DNA of 32,847 nt from Micrococcales bacterium (GCA_029267995.1 JAJUHG010000005.1:1-32847), one strand, 5' to 3'. Shown: positions 1-8,513, counted from the first letter of the stretch. The notes: generated by a model from the letters alone, not told the origin. Numbers and translations: made by a program.

Positions 1-1074
1 CCCCTCGACCGCGGGCAGCAGGCCGACGACGGCGCGTCCGACGGTCGTCTTGCCCGAGCCCGACTCGCCCACGAGGCCCACGACCTCGCCCTCGGCGATG
101 TCGAGGTCGATCTTGTCGACCGCGCGGAAGGCGGGCGTGCGCCCCCGCTTGGGGTACTCGATCGACAGGCCGCGCGCCTCGAGGACGCGCGGGGTCGCGG
201 TGGTCTGCTCGGGCTGCGTGGTTGCGGCGTCCCGCTCGGCGACCGCGACCGATCCCAGGTGCGGCACGGCGGACAGCAGCTGGCGCGTGTAGGGGTGCTG
301 CGGGTCCTTGAAGATCCGCTCGGCGATGTCCCGCTCGACGACGTGCCCGTCCTTCATCACGAGGATGCGGTCGGCGAGGTCGGCGACCACGCCCATGTCG
401 TGCGTGATGAGCAGGATCCCGGAGTTGATGCGGTGCCGCAGGTCCCGCATGAGCTTGAGGATCTCGGCCTGGACGGTCACGTCGAGCGCCGTCGTCGGCT
501 CGTCCGCGATGAGCAGCTTGGGGTCGAGCGAGAGTGCCTGCGCGATCATCGCGCGCTGCCGCTGCCCCCCAGAGAGCTGGTGGGGGTACTTGTCGACCGA
601 GATCTCGGGGTCGGGGATCTCGACCATCGCGAGCAGCTCGATCGCACGGGCACGGGCCTCCTTGGGGCCCATGTCGGTGTGCGCGCGCAGCGTCTCGATG
701 ATCTGGAAACCCACGGTGTAGACGGGGTTGAGCGCCGTCATCGGCTCCTGGAAGATCACGGCGACCTCGTCACCGCGGACCTTGCGCAGCTGCGAGTGGC
801 TCAGCCCGATGAGCTCCTGGCCCGCGAGCTTCGCGCTGCCCTTCGCGCGCCCGTTGGGCGGCAGGAGGCCGATGAGGGACATCGAGGACTGCGTCTTGCC
901 CGACCCGGACTCGCCGACGATCGCGACGACCTCACCGGGGTGCACCTCGTAGGAGACGTCCTCGGCGGCGGGGTACCACTCGCCGTCGACCCAGAAGTCG
1001 ACGCCGAGGCCCTCGACGCGCAGGATCGGCTCGCCCGTGCGCGACGGGGTCTCGAGCTCGGTCTGCGTGCTCAC
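1..1074 (-). CDS. Dipeptide/oligopeptide ABC transporter, fused double ATP-binding protein (3' end outside window)
   Basis: This cytoplasmic ATPase would power peptide uptake through the two permeases encoded upstream. The visible 358 residues hold one complete ABC domain and the start of a second. In domain 1, Walker A GESGSGKT is at about 54-61, the Q-loop at 109, the signature LSGGQRQR at 167-174, Walker B LLIADEPTTALD at 187-198 and the switch His in ITHD at about 225. An OppD/DppD-type tail (DPQHPYTRQLLSAVP) follows at about 257-271. A second Walker A, GESGSGKT, is at about 336-343, so this is a DppD-DppF fusion rather than two genes. The GTG start is chosen because AAGGAAGG lies 6 nt upstream. 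The gene is separated from permease C by an oppositely oriented gene, so it may need its own promoter. The reading frame is open to the window edge. Confidence 0.93.
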   Translation of the reverse strand, partial: MSTQTELETPSRTGEPILRVEGLGVDFWVDGEWYPAAEDVSYEVHPGEVVAIVGESGSGKTQSSMSLIGLLPPNGRAKGSAKLAGQELIGLSHSQLRKVRGDEVAVIFQEPMTALNPVYTVGFQIIETLRAHTDMGPKEARARAIELLAMVEIPDPEISVDKYPHQLSGGQRQRAMIAQALSLDPKLLIADEPTTALDVTVQAEILKLMRDLRHRINSGILLITHDMGVVADLADRILVMKDGHVVERDIAERIFKDPQHPYTRQLLSAVPHLGSVAVAERDAATTQPEQTTATPRVLEARGLSIEYPKRGRTPAFRAVDKIDLDIAEGEVVGLVGESGSGKTTVGRAVVGLLPAVEG

Positions 1075-1106
1075 CGGTCACCTTCCTTCACTGCGAGAAT
1101 CTTTCC

Positions 1107-1649
1107 ATGAGACCCACCGAGACGATGCGTCCTGGTTCGAGCCGGCCGATCGCGGTCGCGGTCGTCGTGTGCTGCGCGGTCGCGCTCGGCGCGGTCGCGG
1201 TGTCCGGCCCCGCCCCCGTCGTGCTCGCCCGCACCCTCGCCGCGGCAGCGCTGATCTGCGCGCTCGCCTGGGCGGTGTACTGGCGTCCCGAGGTCGAGGT
1301 GTCCGACGGCGGCGTGCGCATCGTCAACCCGTGGCGCACCGTGCACGTGCCCTGGCCCGCGCTCGAGGGGGTCTCGCACCGCTGGTCCTTGACCGTCACG
1401 ACGGTCGACGGGCGCAAGGTCTCGGCCTTCGCGGCTCCCGCGCGCGGCTTGGCCGAGCAGGGTGCCGGGACCGCACTCAGCGCGGCACGGGCGGTCGAGG
1501 ACCGGCGCGAGGCGCTGCGGGCCGCGGGCTTCCTCGACGACGTGCGTCTCGAGGGCGCACCGGTCACGGTCGAGCCTGCGACGGGCCCCGTGCTCGTGTG
1601 CCTCGGAGCGCTCGTCGCGACGGTCGCGAGCGTGCTGCTGCCGGGCTGA
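1107..1649 (+). CDS. PH-domain membrane protein (CFP-6 / bPH_6 type)
   Basis: This 180-residue protein has two hydrophobic segments at about 14-58, a short bacterial PH-like domain at about 60-125 (YWRPEVEVSDGGVRIVNPWR, then a VPWPALEGV strand) and a hydrophobic C-terminus at about 157-180. The architecture is that of actinobacterial proteins related to mycobacterial low-molecular-weight antigen 6; their function is not established. It lies on the opposite strand within a peptide transporter operon, 32 bp from the divergent ATPase start and 8 bp from the end of permease C. A -10-like GAGAAT ends 6 nt before the ATG and no Shine-Dalgarno is visible, so a leaderless transcript is possible. I am confident it is a real gene and moderately confident of the family. 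Confidence 0.8.
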   Translation: MRPTETMRPGSSRPIAVAVVVCCAVALGAVAVSGPAPVVLARTLAAAALICALAWAVYWRPEVEVSDGGVRIVNPWRTVHVPWPALEGVSHRWSLTVTTVDGRKVSAFAAPARGLAEQGAGTALSAARAVEDRREALRAAGFLDDVRLEGAPVTVEPATGPVLVCLGALVATVASVLLPG

Positions 1650-1657
1650 GACGGCCA

Positions 1658-2731
1658 TCAGCCGCCCGCTCCGTCGACGGTCCCGACACTCGCGGCACGT
1701 GCGGCGCGCTTGGCCGCGGCCTTCTCGGTGCGGCGCAGCGCACGGGCGGTCGGGATGCGTCGCTGGCGCGGGTCGAACGCGTCGCGCAGACCGTCACCGA
1801 TGAAGTTGATGCACAGCGCGATCGCGACGATGAACAGACCGGGCCACCAGAACAGCCACGGGCGGGTCGCGAACGCCGTCTGGTACTCGTTGATGAGCAG
1901 GCCGAGCGAGACGTCGGGCGAGCGGACCCCGAAGCCGAGGTAGCTCAGCGCCGTCTCGAGCAGGATCGCCGCGCTCATCAGCAGCGTCGTGTTGACGATG
2001 ATGACGCCCATCGCGTTGGGCAGCATGTGCTTGAACATGATGCGCGCGTTCGAGGCACCTGCGACGCGCGCAGCGTCGACGAACTCGCGCTCGCGCAGCG
2101 ACAGGAAGTCACCACGCACGAGCCGCGCGAGACCCGTCCACGAGATGAATCCGAGGGTCACCGCGAGGATGAAGGCGTTGACGCTGCCGAAGATCTTGCC
2201 GAGGACGGCCCCGATGACGATCGTCGGCAGGACGATGAACACGTCGGTCAGACGCATCAGGAGGTTGTCGAGCCAGCCGCGGAAGAAGCCCGAGAACGCA
2301 CCGACGAGGACGCCGATCACGGTCGCGATGAGGCCGATGATGACCATCATCATGAGCGACTGCTGGGTGCCGCGCATCGTGAGCGCGAACATGTCCTTGC
2401 CGATCGCGTCCTGGCCGAACGGGTAGTTGCCGATCTGGAAGCCGTTCTCGCCGAACACCTGGAGCGTGGGGCGCCCGCCGGGGATCTCGACGGGGTTGGA
2501 GCCGCCGAAGCCGCCGCCCTTCCACCAGCCGGGGATGGGTCCCCAGCCGATCGACGTGGTCGCGAGGGCGACGATCCCGAGCAGGACGACGACGGCGATC
2601 ATCGCGCCCTTGTGCCGCACGAAGCGGCGGAAGACGATCTGGCCCTGCGAGAGGCCCTCGACCTCCTTGAGCTCGATCGCGTTCTCGAGGCGGTCGCCCT
2701 CCTCGGGGAGGGTCTGCTCGATGTTGGTCAT
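1658..2731 (-). CDS. Peptide ABC transporter permease, DppC/OppC type
   Basis: This is the inner-membrane subunit that pairs with the B permease to form the peptide channel. The 357-residue protein has a short cytoplasmic N-terminus, TM1 at about 41-62, a large extracytoplasmic loop rich in Gly and Pro, and five further membrane segments. The ATPase-coupling EAA loop is present (EFVDAARVAGASNARIMFKH, then MLPN). The N-terminal OppC feature (GQIVFRRFVRHKGAM) and a Lys/Arg/Ala-rich tail of about 35 residues are also seen. Its ATG overlaps the stop of permease B in an ATGA, which implies translational coupling. It is transcribed leftward and ends 8 bp from the oppositely oriented PH-domain gene. 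Confidence 0.94.
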   Translation of the reverse strand: MTNIEQTLPEEGDRLENAIELKEVEGLSQGQIVFRRFVRHKGAMIAVVVLLGIVALATTSIGWGPIPGWWKGGGFGGSNPVEIPGGRPTLQVFGENGFQIGNYPFGQDAIGKDMFALTMRGTQQSLMMMVIIGLIATVIGVLVGAFSGFFRGWLDNLLMRLTDVFIVLPTIVIGAVLGKIFGSVNAFILAVTLGFISWTGLARLVRGDFLSLREREFVDAARVAGASNARIMFKHMLPNAMGVIIVNTTLLMSAAILLETALSYLGFGVRSPDVSLGLLINEYQTAFATRPWLFWWPGLFIVAIALCINFIGDGLRDAFDPRQRRIPTARALRRTEKAAAKRAARAASVGTVDGAGG

Positions 2732-4263
2732 GCGTTCACCCGGATCCGTGGGTCGAGGGCGGCGTAGACGAGGTCGGCGACGAAGTTCGCGAGGACCGCG
2801 ACACCGCCGACGATGAGGACGTAGATCATGAGGGGGTCGAGCTCAGCGCGGTCGAGCGAGCGCAGGAACATCGTGCCCATGCCGGTCCAGCCGAAGATCC
2901 GCTCGGTGATGATCGCGCCACCCAGGAGGGCCGCGATGTCGATCGGGACGATCGTCGCGAGCGGGATCAGTGAGTTGCGGAAGGCGTGGCGCATGATCAC
3001 GACGCGCTCGGTGAGGCCCTTCGCGCGCGCGGTGCGCACGTAGTCCTGGTTCATGACCTCGAGCATGCTCGCGCGCTGGTAGCGGGTGTAGCCCGCGAAG
3101 GAGATGAGGATGAGCGCGAGCGTCGGCAGCAGCAGGTGGGTCAGCTGGTCGAGCGTGACGACCCAGTACGAGCCGGTCAGCCCGGGGGTCTGCGAGCCGA
3201 TCGTGGGGATCGGGCGACCGTTGATGACCGAGGACTCCGAGTAGGGCCGCCAGGCCTGCATGAGCCGGTCGGTGAAGATGAGGAAGCCGACGCCGACCGC
3301 GACGAAGGCTGCGGTGCGCGCCGAGACCCACTTGTCCGGGCCGCCCCACAGCAGGCCGATCACGATGCCCGCGACGACCGCGCTGACCGCGAGCCCCGCG
3401 ATGAGGCCCCCGTTCGCGGCGCGGAAGACGATCTGCATCGGGAACCACAGCGCGGCGCCGAGGACGGCGGTCGTGAGAGCGGAGAACAGCGCGCGCCGGT
3501 TGCGCAGTCCCGCGGAGATGCTCGTGACCACGTAGGCGAGGCCGAGGCCCGAGACGAGGATGACGACGGGGCCCAGGCTCGGGTCGAGCAGCCACTTCGT
3601 CGCGGAGATGTAGGCGAGCACGGCGGCGACGACGACGGTCGAGGAGCCGAGCACGACGAGCCTGCGCCGCCAATGGCCGCCGGCCGCCGAGGAGAACACG
3701 ATGCCGACGACGAGCGATATCGCGGCTATCGCGAGCGGGGAGATCGTCGCGGCGCGCAAGAAGTCGTTGAACCCGATCGCGACCCACTGCTTGAGCAGGA
3801 CCGCGACCCAGAAGGTCGGCAGGGAGTACAGCAGGAACGACAGGAAGATGATCCCGTAGTCGAAGCCCTCGTACTGGCGCAGCGCGCTCACGACTCCGAC
3901 GAGCACGCCGACGACGATCGCGAGGACCGTCGCGACCGCGACGAGCTTGAGCGTCACGATCAGCGCCGAGGCGAGCAGCTCGCTCACGGGCTGGTTCGTG
4001 CTCCACGCAAGACCGAGGTCGCACTTGCCGACCGCACAGCCGGCGACTCCGCCGAGCCACGAGAGGTAGCGCACGGGGGACGGCGTGTCGAGGTCGAGCA
4101 GCGCGATGCGCTCGGCGATCAGGGCTTCTTTGTTGGGGGCGGTGCTCGTGCGCAGGTCCTCGAGCGGGTCGACGGCGATGTCGGCCAGGACGAAGACGAG
4201 GAACGTCGCGACAAGGAGGACCGCTACCGACGACAAGAGCCGCCGGAGCACGAAGTTCAGCAT
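2728..4263 (-). CDS. Peptide ABC transporter permease, DppB/OppB type, with a long membrane insertion
   Basis: This channel-forming permease partners permease C. The ATG at 4263 is chosen over longer in-frame starts because the protein then begins MLNFVLRRLLSSVAVLLVA, the standard OppB N-terminal helix, and AGAGG lies upstream. The EAA coupling loop is intact near the C-terminus (DYVRTARAKGLTERVVIMRH). At 511 residues it is about 180 longer than a usual OppB (about 310-340). The extra part, at about residues 165-345, is hydrophobic and appears to hold four to six additional membrane segments between the conserved third helix and the LLLPTLALI segment. Long forms of this kind occur in Actinobacteria; what the insertion does is not known to me. 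Confidence 0.92.
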   Translation of the reverse strand: MLNFVLRRLLSSVAVLLVATFLVFVLADIAVDPLEDLRTSTAPNKEALIAERIALLDLDTPSPVRYLSWLGGVAGCAVGKCDLGLAWSTNQPVSELLASALIVTLKLVAVATVLAIVVGVLVGVVSALRQYEGFDYGIIFLSFLLYSLPTFWVAVLLKQWVAIGFNDFLRAATISPLAIAAISLVVGIVFSSAAGGHWRRRLVVLGSSTVVVAAVLAYISATKWLLDPSLGPVVILVSGLGLAYVVTSISAGLRNRRALFSALTTAVLGAALWFPMQIVFRAANGGLIAGLAVSAVVAGIVIGLLWGGPDKWVSARTAAFVAVGVGFLIFTDRLMQAWRPYSESSVINGRPIPTIGSQTPGLTGSYWVVTLDQLTHLLLPTLALILISFAGYTRYQRASMLEVMNQDYVRTARAKGLTERVVIMRHAFRNSLIPLATIVPIDIAALLGGAIITERIFGWTGMGTMFLRSLDRAELDPLMIYVLIVGGVAVLANFVADLVYAALDPRIRVNA

Positions 4264-4367
4264 GGGTACACGACCTCTTGGACGGTTGTTGGCCCGGGCT
4301 CCTCCTCGAGCACCGTGGCGGCAGCCTATAACCAACCGCACGATGCTCGGGGCGCTGGGACGCGACG

Positions 4368-4397
4368 GGGGTGCTGGAGCGTGTGCCCCAGCACCCC
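4368..4397 (-). terminator. Perfect 10-bp stem-loop between binding protein and permease genes
   Basis: GGGGTGCTGG at 4368-4377 pairs with CCAGCACCCC at 4388-4397 around a 10-nt loop. There is no T-tract. It lies in the 180-bp gap between the binding protein stop and permease B. Hairpins in this position commonly attenuate transcription or protect the upstream mRNA, so that the binding protein is made in excess over the permeases. That role is inferred from position only. Confidence 0.55.
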
Positions 4398-4423
4398 ACG
4401 TCGCTGGCGGAACCCTAGGTCCG

Positions 4424-4439
4424 GGTCACCGAGGTGACC
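4424..4439 (-). terminator. Stem-loop directly after the binding protein stop codon
   Basis: GGTCACC (4424-4430) and GGTGACC (4433-4439) form a short inverted repeat beginning 4 nt after the binding protein stop codon. It could be an mRNA 3'-end stabiliser acting together with the larger hairpin at 4368-4397. The 2-nt spacing means the top pair or pairs must open. Confidence 0.4.
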
Positions 4440-4443
4440 TGGG

Positions 4444-6303
4444 TCAGGACGTCTTCTCCCAGTTCCAGAACCCGTGGAAGATCGTCGGGCTCAGGGGGAT
4501 CGGGTCGACACCGGTGACCTGCTCGTTCCAGGCGTTGACGCCCGGGAACTGGAAGATCGTGATGCCGAAGGCGTCTGCCCACAGGTGCTTCTCGACCTCG
4601 CGCAGGATCTCCTGCTGACGGTCGGCCTCGGTCTCCGTCTGGAGCTCGTCGAACAGCGCGTCGACCTCCTCGTTGGAGTAGCCGTAGAAGTTGTTCGCGC
4701 CACCGGTGCGGAAGTTCGCGTCCGCCTCGGTCACGGCCAGCGAGGTCGACTGCCACCCGAAGAGGTTGGCGTCGTACTGGTCGGTGGCCGTGTCGAGCAT
4801 CGTGCCCCAGTTGTCGTTGCCACCGTCGATGACGTTGAAGCCGGCCTCGGCGGCCGACTCGGCGATCAGCTGGAACTGCTGGGCACGACGCACGTTCGAC
4901 GCGCCGTAGAGGAAGCGCACGTCGACCGGGGTGTCGACACCGGCCTCCTCGAGGAGCTGCTTGGCCTTCTCGATGTCCTGCTGGGCGTAGAAGTCCGAGC
5001 CGTTCTCCGCGACCATCTGGTCGTACGTCGGGGCGTCCGGCGTGAGGATGAACGAGTTACGCACGTTCGCGTCCGGGTTGAGCGGACGGATGAGCTGCTC
5101 GACGATCTGCTCGCGCGGGATCGTCAGCAGGAACGCCTGGCGGACCTTCTTCGCGACCTCGGCGTCGCCGCCGTAGGTGGCCGGGTCGAAGGGGCCGCCG
5201 TTGTTCTGGACCATGTCGACGTGCTCGTAGGTCGCGTCCTGGCCCGTCTCGACGACGACGCCGTCGATCGCCTCGAGGGCGGCGAGGGTGTCGGCCGTGG
5301 CCTGCGGGGCGAGCATGTCGATCTCACCGTTCTGGAGCGCCTGGACGAGGGCCTGCGGGTCCTCGTTGTAGCGGACCGTGATGTTCTCGACCTTGCCGAC
5401 CTTGTCGCCGGTGTACTTGGCGTTCTTCGTCAGGGTGATGTACTGGTTCTCGACGAAGTCCGTGATGATGTACGGACCCGAGGAGAGGTACAGACCCTCG
5501 TCGGAGGGCAGCGACGTGAAGTCGTAACCCGTGCGCCACGCCTCGGAGATCGCCGAGAGAGCAGCGCGGTCGTTCTCCTCGAAGGCCTTGACGAGGGCGT
5601 CCTTCGCGGCGGCCGGGTCGTCGCCGAGGCCCGCGAGACGCGCGGTCACGTGGGCGGGGACGCCGTAGCCGAAGTTGGTCTCCCAGTCGGCGAAGGGCTT
5701 CGTGTAGACGAGGGTCACGGAGCGACCGTCGTCACCGACCTCGGGCATGTCCTCGACGAGCGAGAGGCCCGGGGAGGCCGAGGTGAAGTAGACCGAGTCC
5801 TCGGGGACGATGAGCTCGCCCGTCTCCTCGTCGGTCTCGAAGTCCTCCTCGTTGTCGTTGAAGTGGCCCGAGACGGCGCCCCAGTACAGGAGCATGTCAG
5901 CCGCGTCGACCGGCGTGCCGTCCGACCAGGTGACGCCCTCGTTGATCGTGTACTTGACGGTCAGCGGGTCGTCCGAGAGCTTCTCGTACGTGCCGAACGA
6001 CGTGTCCTGCGCGAGGTTGAGGTCGCCGTCGTAGTAGTTGAAGCCCGCCTGCGTCATGTAGAGGATGATCGCGTTGGCCGTGGCGTTGCCGTGGCTCGTG
6101 TCCGAGTTGTACGAGTAGAACGGCTGGTTCCACCCGACCGTCACGGTCGAGCCGGCGCCGGGCTCACCGGTGTCCTCGGGAGCGCTCGTGGTCTCGGTGG
6201 TGGTCGGAGTGTCATCCTCCGCCGCCGGGGTGGAGCACGCAGCGAGGGCGAGAGCCGCCGTCGCCAGCACGGCCCCGACCGCACTGAATCGCCTGATCTT
6301 CAA
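4444..6303 (-). CDS. Peptide ABC transporter substrate-binding lipoprotein (SBP family 5)
   Basis: This extracytoplasmic receptor would deliver peptides to the permease pair. It has 619 residues with a lipoprotein signal peptide: basic MKIRR, a hydrophobic Ala-rich core and lipobox LAAC, with the lipidated Cys at 23. A Thr/Glu/Pro-rich linker runs to about residue 50. The body is a family 5 solute-binding protein, with the characteristic YTINEGVTWSDGTPVDAADM at about 118-137 and a family-5 C-terminal lobe ending in HGFWNWEKTS. The start is TTG, chosen because a near-perfect AGGAGG lies 4 nt upstream; the ATG-type alternatives would remove the signal peptide. It is the first gene of a leftward operon with the permeases, and two hairpins follow its stop. 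The substrate could be di- or oligopeptides; this is not resolvable from the sequence. Confidence 0.94.
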   Translation of the reverse strand: MKIRRFSAVGAVLATAALALAACSTPAAEDDTPTTTETTSAPEDTGEPGAGSTVTVGWNQPFYSYNSDTSHGNATANAIILYMTQAGFNYYDGDLNLAQDTSFGTYEKLSDDPLTVKYTINEGVTWSDGTPVDAADMLLYWGAVSGHFNDNEEDFETDEETGELIVPEDSVYFTSASPGLSLVEDMPEVGDDGRSVTLVYTKPFADWETNFGYGVPAHVTARLAGLGDDPAAAKDALVKAFEENDRAALSAISEAWRTGYDFTSLPSDEGLYLSSGPYIITDFVENQYITLTKNAKYTGDKVGKVENITVRYNEDPQALVQALQNGEIDMLAPQATADTLAALEAIDGVVVETGQDATYEHVDMVQNNGGPFDPATYGGDAEVAKKVRQAFLLTIPREQIVEQLIRPLNPDANVRNSFILTPDAPTYDQMVAENGSDFYAQQDIEKAKQLLEEAGVDTPVDVRFLYGASNVRRAQQFQLIAESAAEAGFNVIDGGNDNWGTMLDTATDQYDANLFGWQSTSLAVTEADANFRTGGANNFYGYSNEEVDALFDELQTETEADRQQEILREVEKHLWADAFGITIFQFPGVNAWNEQVTGVDPIPLSPTIFHGFWNWEKTS

Positions 6304-6503
6304 GATTCCTCCTGGGAGTGAAACGCACCACCGAGCCCAGTTCGTCTCGCCCGAGGGCGAAAAGCGCTGGCGTCCGAGCGGCGGTTATGAGTACTGCGAC
6401 GTTACACATCGCGTACCGGGCAAAACGGGCGCAGGGCTCCTTCCCGGCCTATCGTTACCGAGTTGATACTGACGAGTACGTCCCAGCCTGCGAGACGTCT
6501 CCT

Positions 6504-6532
6504 GATATATCGGCTACCGGGCTCCAGGGCAA
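6504..6532 (-). promoter_or_regulatory. Candidate promoter of the peptide importer operon
   Basis: Read leftward, TTGCCC (6527-6532), a 17-bp spacer and TATATC (6504-6509) resemble a housekeeping promoter, with four of six matches in each box. It would give a 5' leader of about 190 nt before the TTG start. There is no independent support. Confidence 0.3.
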
Positions 6533-6600
6533 GCCGAGACGCCCCGTCCGGTGTGCGCGAGGTCACGTCCGCTCGCAGGGACGGGCGGGGACGAGCCGCG

Positions 6601-6606
6601 TAGGAT
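6601..6606 (+). promoter_or_regulatory. Candidate -10 box for the DEAD-box helicase
   Basis: TAGGAT fits the TANNNT -10 consensus; no good -35 is seen. Transcription would begin near 6613 and leave a leader of about 150 nt. Long leaders are common for cold-inducible DEAD-box helicase genes. Confidence 0.3.
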
Positions 6607-6653
6607 CGCACAGATCCCCTGGAGTTCGTCGCTTGTCCGCGTGTTTTCGTGTC

Positions 6654-6672
6654 CGCGGCCGCAAGGGCCGCG
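6654..6672 (+). other. GC-rich hairpin in the presumed leader of the helicase mRNA
   Basis: CGCGGCC (6654-6660), loop GCAAG, GGCCGCG (6666-6672) is a perfect 7-bp stem about 90 nt before the helicase start. It could be a leader structure affected by temperature or by the helicase itself. This is inference only. Confidence 0.35.
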
Positions 6673-6761
6673 CAGCTGTGTGAGTGCGGGAGAAGCGACC
6701 TACGGAGAACCGACTCGGTGACCGTACGTGGCTCCGGCACCCCCACGCGAACGGTTCACTC

Positions 6762-8462
6762 GTGCCTGACATCTCCTTCGCCGACCTCGGCCTGCCCGCA
6801 CCCCTGCTGCGCGCGGCGACCGACCTCGGCTTCACCACCCCGACCGCGATCCAGGAACGGGCGGTCCCCGCGCTGCTCGACGGCCGCGACGTCACGGGCA
6901 TCGCCCAGACCGGGACGGGCAAGACGGCGGCGTTCGGGCTGCCGATGCTCGCGGCCCTCGACCCGGCCGCGCGCCACGTCCAGGCGCTCGTCCTGACGCC
7001 CACGCGCGAGCTCGCGATGCAGGTCGCCGGTGCCGTGACGTCCTTCGCCGCCCACTCCCCCGGCGTCGACGTCGTCGCGGTGTACGGCGGCTCGCCGTAC
7101 CAGCCGCAGGCACGCGCACTGCAGGCCGGGGCGCAGGTCGTGGTCGGCACGCCCGGGCGCGTGATCGACCTCGTCGAGCGCGGCACGCTGCGCCTCGACC
7201 AGATCCGCTTCTTCGTGCTCGACGAGGCCGACGAGATGCTTCGCATGGGCTTCGCCGAGGACGTCGAGACGATCCTCGCGACCGCGCCCGAGCGCAAGCA
7301 GGTCGCGCTGTTCTCCGCGACGATGCCCGCACCGATCCGCCGCGTGGCAGCCCAGCACCTCCTCGACCCGGTCGAGGTCGCCGTGGCCCGGACGGCCACG
7401 ACCGTCCCCGCGGTGCGTCAGACCTACGCCGTCGTCCCCTTCCGGCACAAGACGGGCGCGCTCGTGCGGGTCCTCGCGACGAGCAGCGCCGAGGCCGCGA
7501 TCGTCTTCACGCGCACGCGCGGCGCGGCCGAGACGCTCGGGGCAGCGCTCGTCGAGCGCGGCATCTCTGCCGCGACGATCTCGGGCGACGTCGCACAGAA
7601 GGACCGCGAGAAGATCGTCGAGCGGCTGCGCAGCGGCGCGCTCGACGTGCTCGTCGCGACCGACGTCGCGGCGCGCGGCCTCGACGTCGAGCGCATCGGC
7701 CTCGTGGTCAACTTCGACCTGCCGGGCGAGCCGGAGTCCTACGTGCACCGCATCGGACGCACGGGTCGGGCCGGGCGCACGGGCGAGGCGATCACCTTCG
7801 TGACGCCGGCCGAGCGTGGCCGGCTGCGCGGTATCGAGCGCACGATCCGCACCTCGCTCGAGGAGGTCCAGGTCCCCTCCCCCGCCGACGTCTCGGCGCA
7901 CAAGGCACGCACGCTCCTCGCGCAGGTCCCCGCACGCACCGAGGCCGGGCGCCTCGAGCTCTACGCCGGGCAGCTCGACGAGCAGGACACGGCCGGCGCG
8001 GACCCCCTCGAGCTCGCGACAGCCCTGCTCGCGCTCGCGGTCGGCGACGACGGGCCGCGCGCACGCGAGGAGCAGGAGCGCTTCGAGGCCGAGCGTGCCG
8101 AGGCGAGGCGCGCGGCCGAGGAGCGTCGCACCGAGCGCCGCTCCCCCGACCACGTCCGCTCCCCGCGCGGGGGGCGCGAGCCGCTCGGCACCCGGTACCG
8201 GGTCGCCGTCGGGCACACCCACGGCGCGCAGCCGGGCGGGATCGTCGGTGCCCTGACGAACGAGGGCGGGCTGTCTGGCAAGGACCTGGGGAAGATCGAC
8301 ATCTTCGCGACGTTCTCGCTCGTCGACATCCGCACCCCGCTCGACGAGCGGGCGGTCGAGCGGATCTCTCGCGCGCGGGTCGCGGGCCGTCCCCTGCGGA
8401 TCGCGGTCGACCGCGGCGCGCCGAGCCACGACTCGCGCCGTCCGCGCGTGCGGCACGGGTGA
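6762..8462 (+). CDS. DEAD-box RNA helicase with DbpA-type RNA-binding domain
   Basis: This ATP-dependent RNA helicase probably acts in ribosome assembly, mRNA turnover or cold adaptation. All family motifs are present in the 566 residues: Q motif PTAIQERAVP, motif I AQTGTGKT, Ia PTRELAMQ, Ib TPGR, II DEAD, III SAT, V VATDVAARGLD and VI HRIGRTGRAG. After an Arg/Glu-rich linker (about 420-480), a C-terminal DbpA/CsdA-like RNA-binding domain runs from about 484 to 555 (RYRVAVGHTHGAQPGGIVGA through RPLRIAVDRG). The GTG at 6762 is preferred because homology begins at PDISFADLGL. An in-frame GTG at 6684 would add 26 atypical residues, and neither start has a clear ribosome binding site. It is monocistronic. 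Confidence 0.95.
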   Translation: MPDISFADLGLPAPLLRAATDLGFTTPTAIQERAVPALLDGRDVTGIAQTGTGKTAAFGLPMLAALDPAARHVQALVLTPTRELAMQVAGAVTSFAAHSPGVDVVAVYGGSPYQPQARALQAGAQVVVGTPGRVIDLVERGTLRLDQIRFFVLDEADEMLRMGFAEDVETILATAPERKQVALFSATMPAPIRRVAAQHLLDPVEVAVARTATTVPAVRQTYAVVPFRHKTGALVRVLATSSAEAAIVFTRTRGAAETLGAALVERGISAATISGDVAQKDREKIVERLRSGALDVLVATDVAARGLDVERIGLVVNFDLPGEPESYVHRIGRTGRAGRTGEAITFVTPAERGRLRGIERTIRTSLEEVQVPSPADVSAHKARTLLAQVPARTEAGRLELYAGQLDEQDTAGADPLELATALLALAVGDDGPRAREEQERFEAERAEARRAAEERRTERRSPDHVRSPRGGREPLGTRYRVAVGHTHGAQPGGIVGALTNEGGLSGKDLGKIDIFATFSLVDIRTPLDERAVERISRARVAGRPLRIAVDRGAPSHDSRRPRVRHG

Positions 8463-8465
8463 GCT

Positions 8466-8488
8466 GCGAGACGGCGAGCATGTCTCGC
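8466..8488. terminator. Candidate bidirectional terminator
   Basis: GCGAGAC (8466-8472) and GTCTCGC (8482-8488) form a perfect 7-bp stem with a 9-nt loop. It lies in the 51-bp gap between the convergent helicase and CBS-like genes. No T-tract is present. Confidence 0.5.
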
Positions 8489-8513
8489 GCCTGGCCGTAC
8501 CGGGTCGGGTGCC

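Larger units (their letters stand above)
6304..6761. other. Divergent regulatory region between peptide importer and DEAD-box helicase
   Basis: These 458 bp hold no convincing gene. It is noticeably less GC-rich around 6375-6520 than its surroundings. It contains a candidate leftward promoter (6504-6532), a candidate rightward -10 box (6601-6606), a small GGATC/GATCC inverted repeat (6603-6617) and a GC-rich hairpin (6654-6672). Confidence 0.6.

Noticed and set aside
4474-6321. A 615-residue open frame on the + strand
   Set aside because: Shadow of the peptide-binding lipoprotein gene; Arg/Val/Asp/Leu-rich with no family features.
6756-8456. A 566-residue open frame on the - strand
   Set aside because: Antisense shadow of the DEAD-box helicase, which has every conserved motif.
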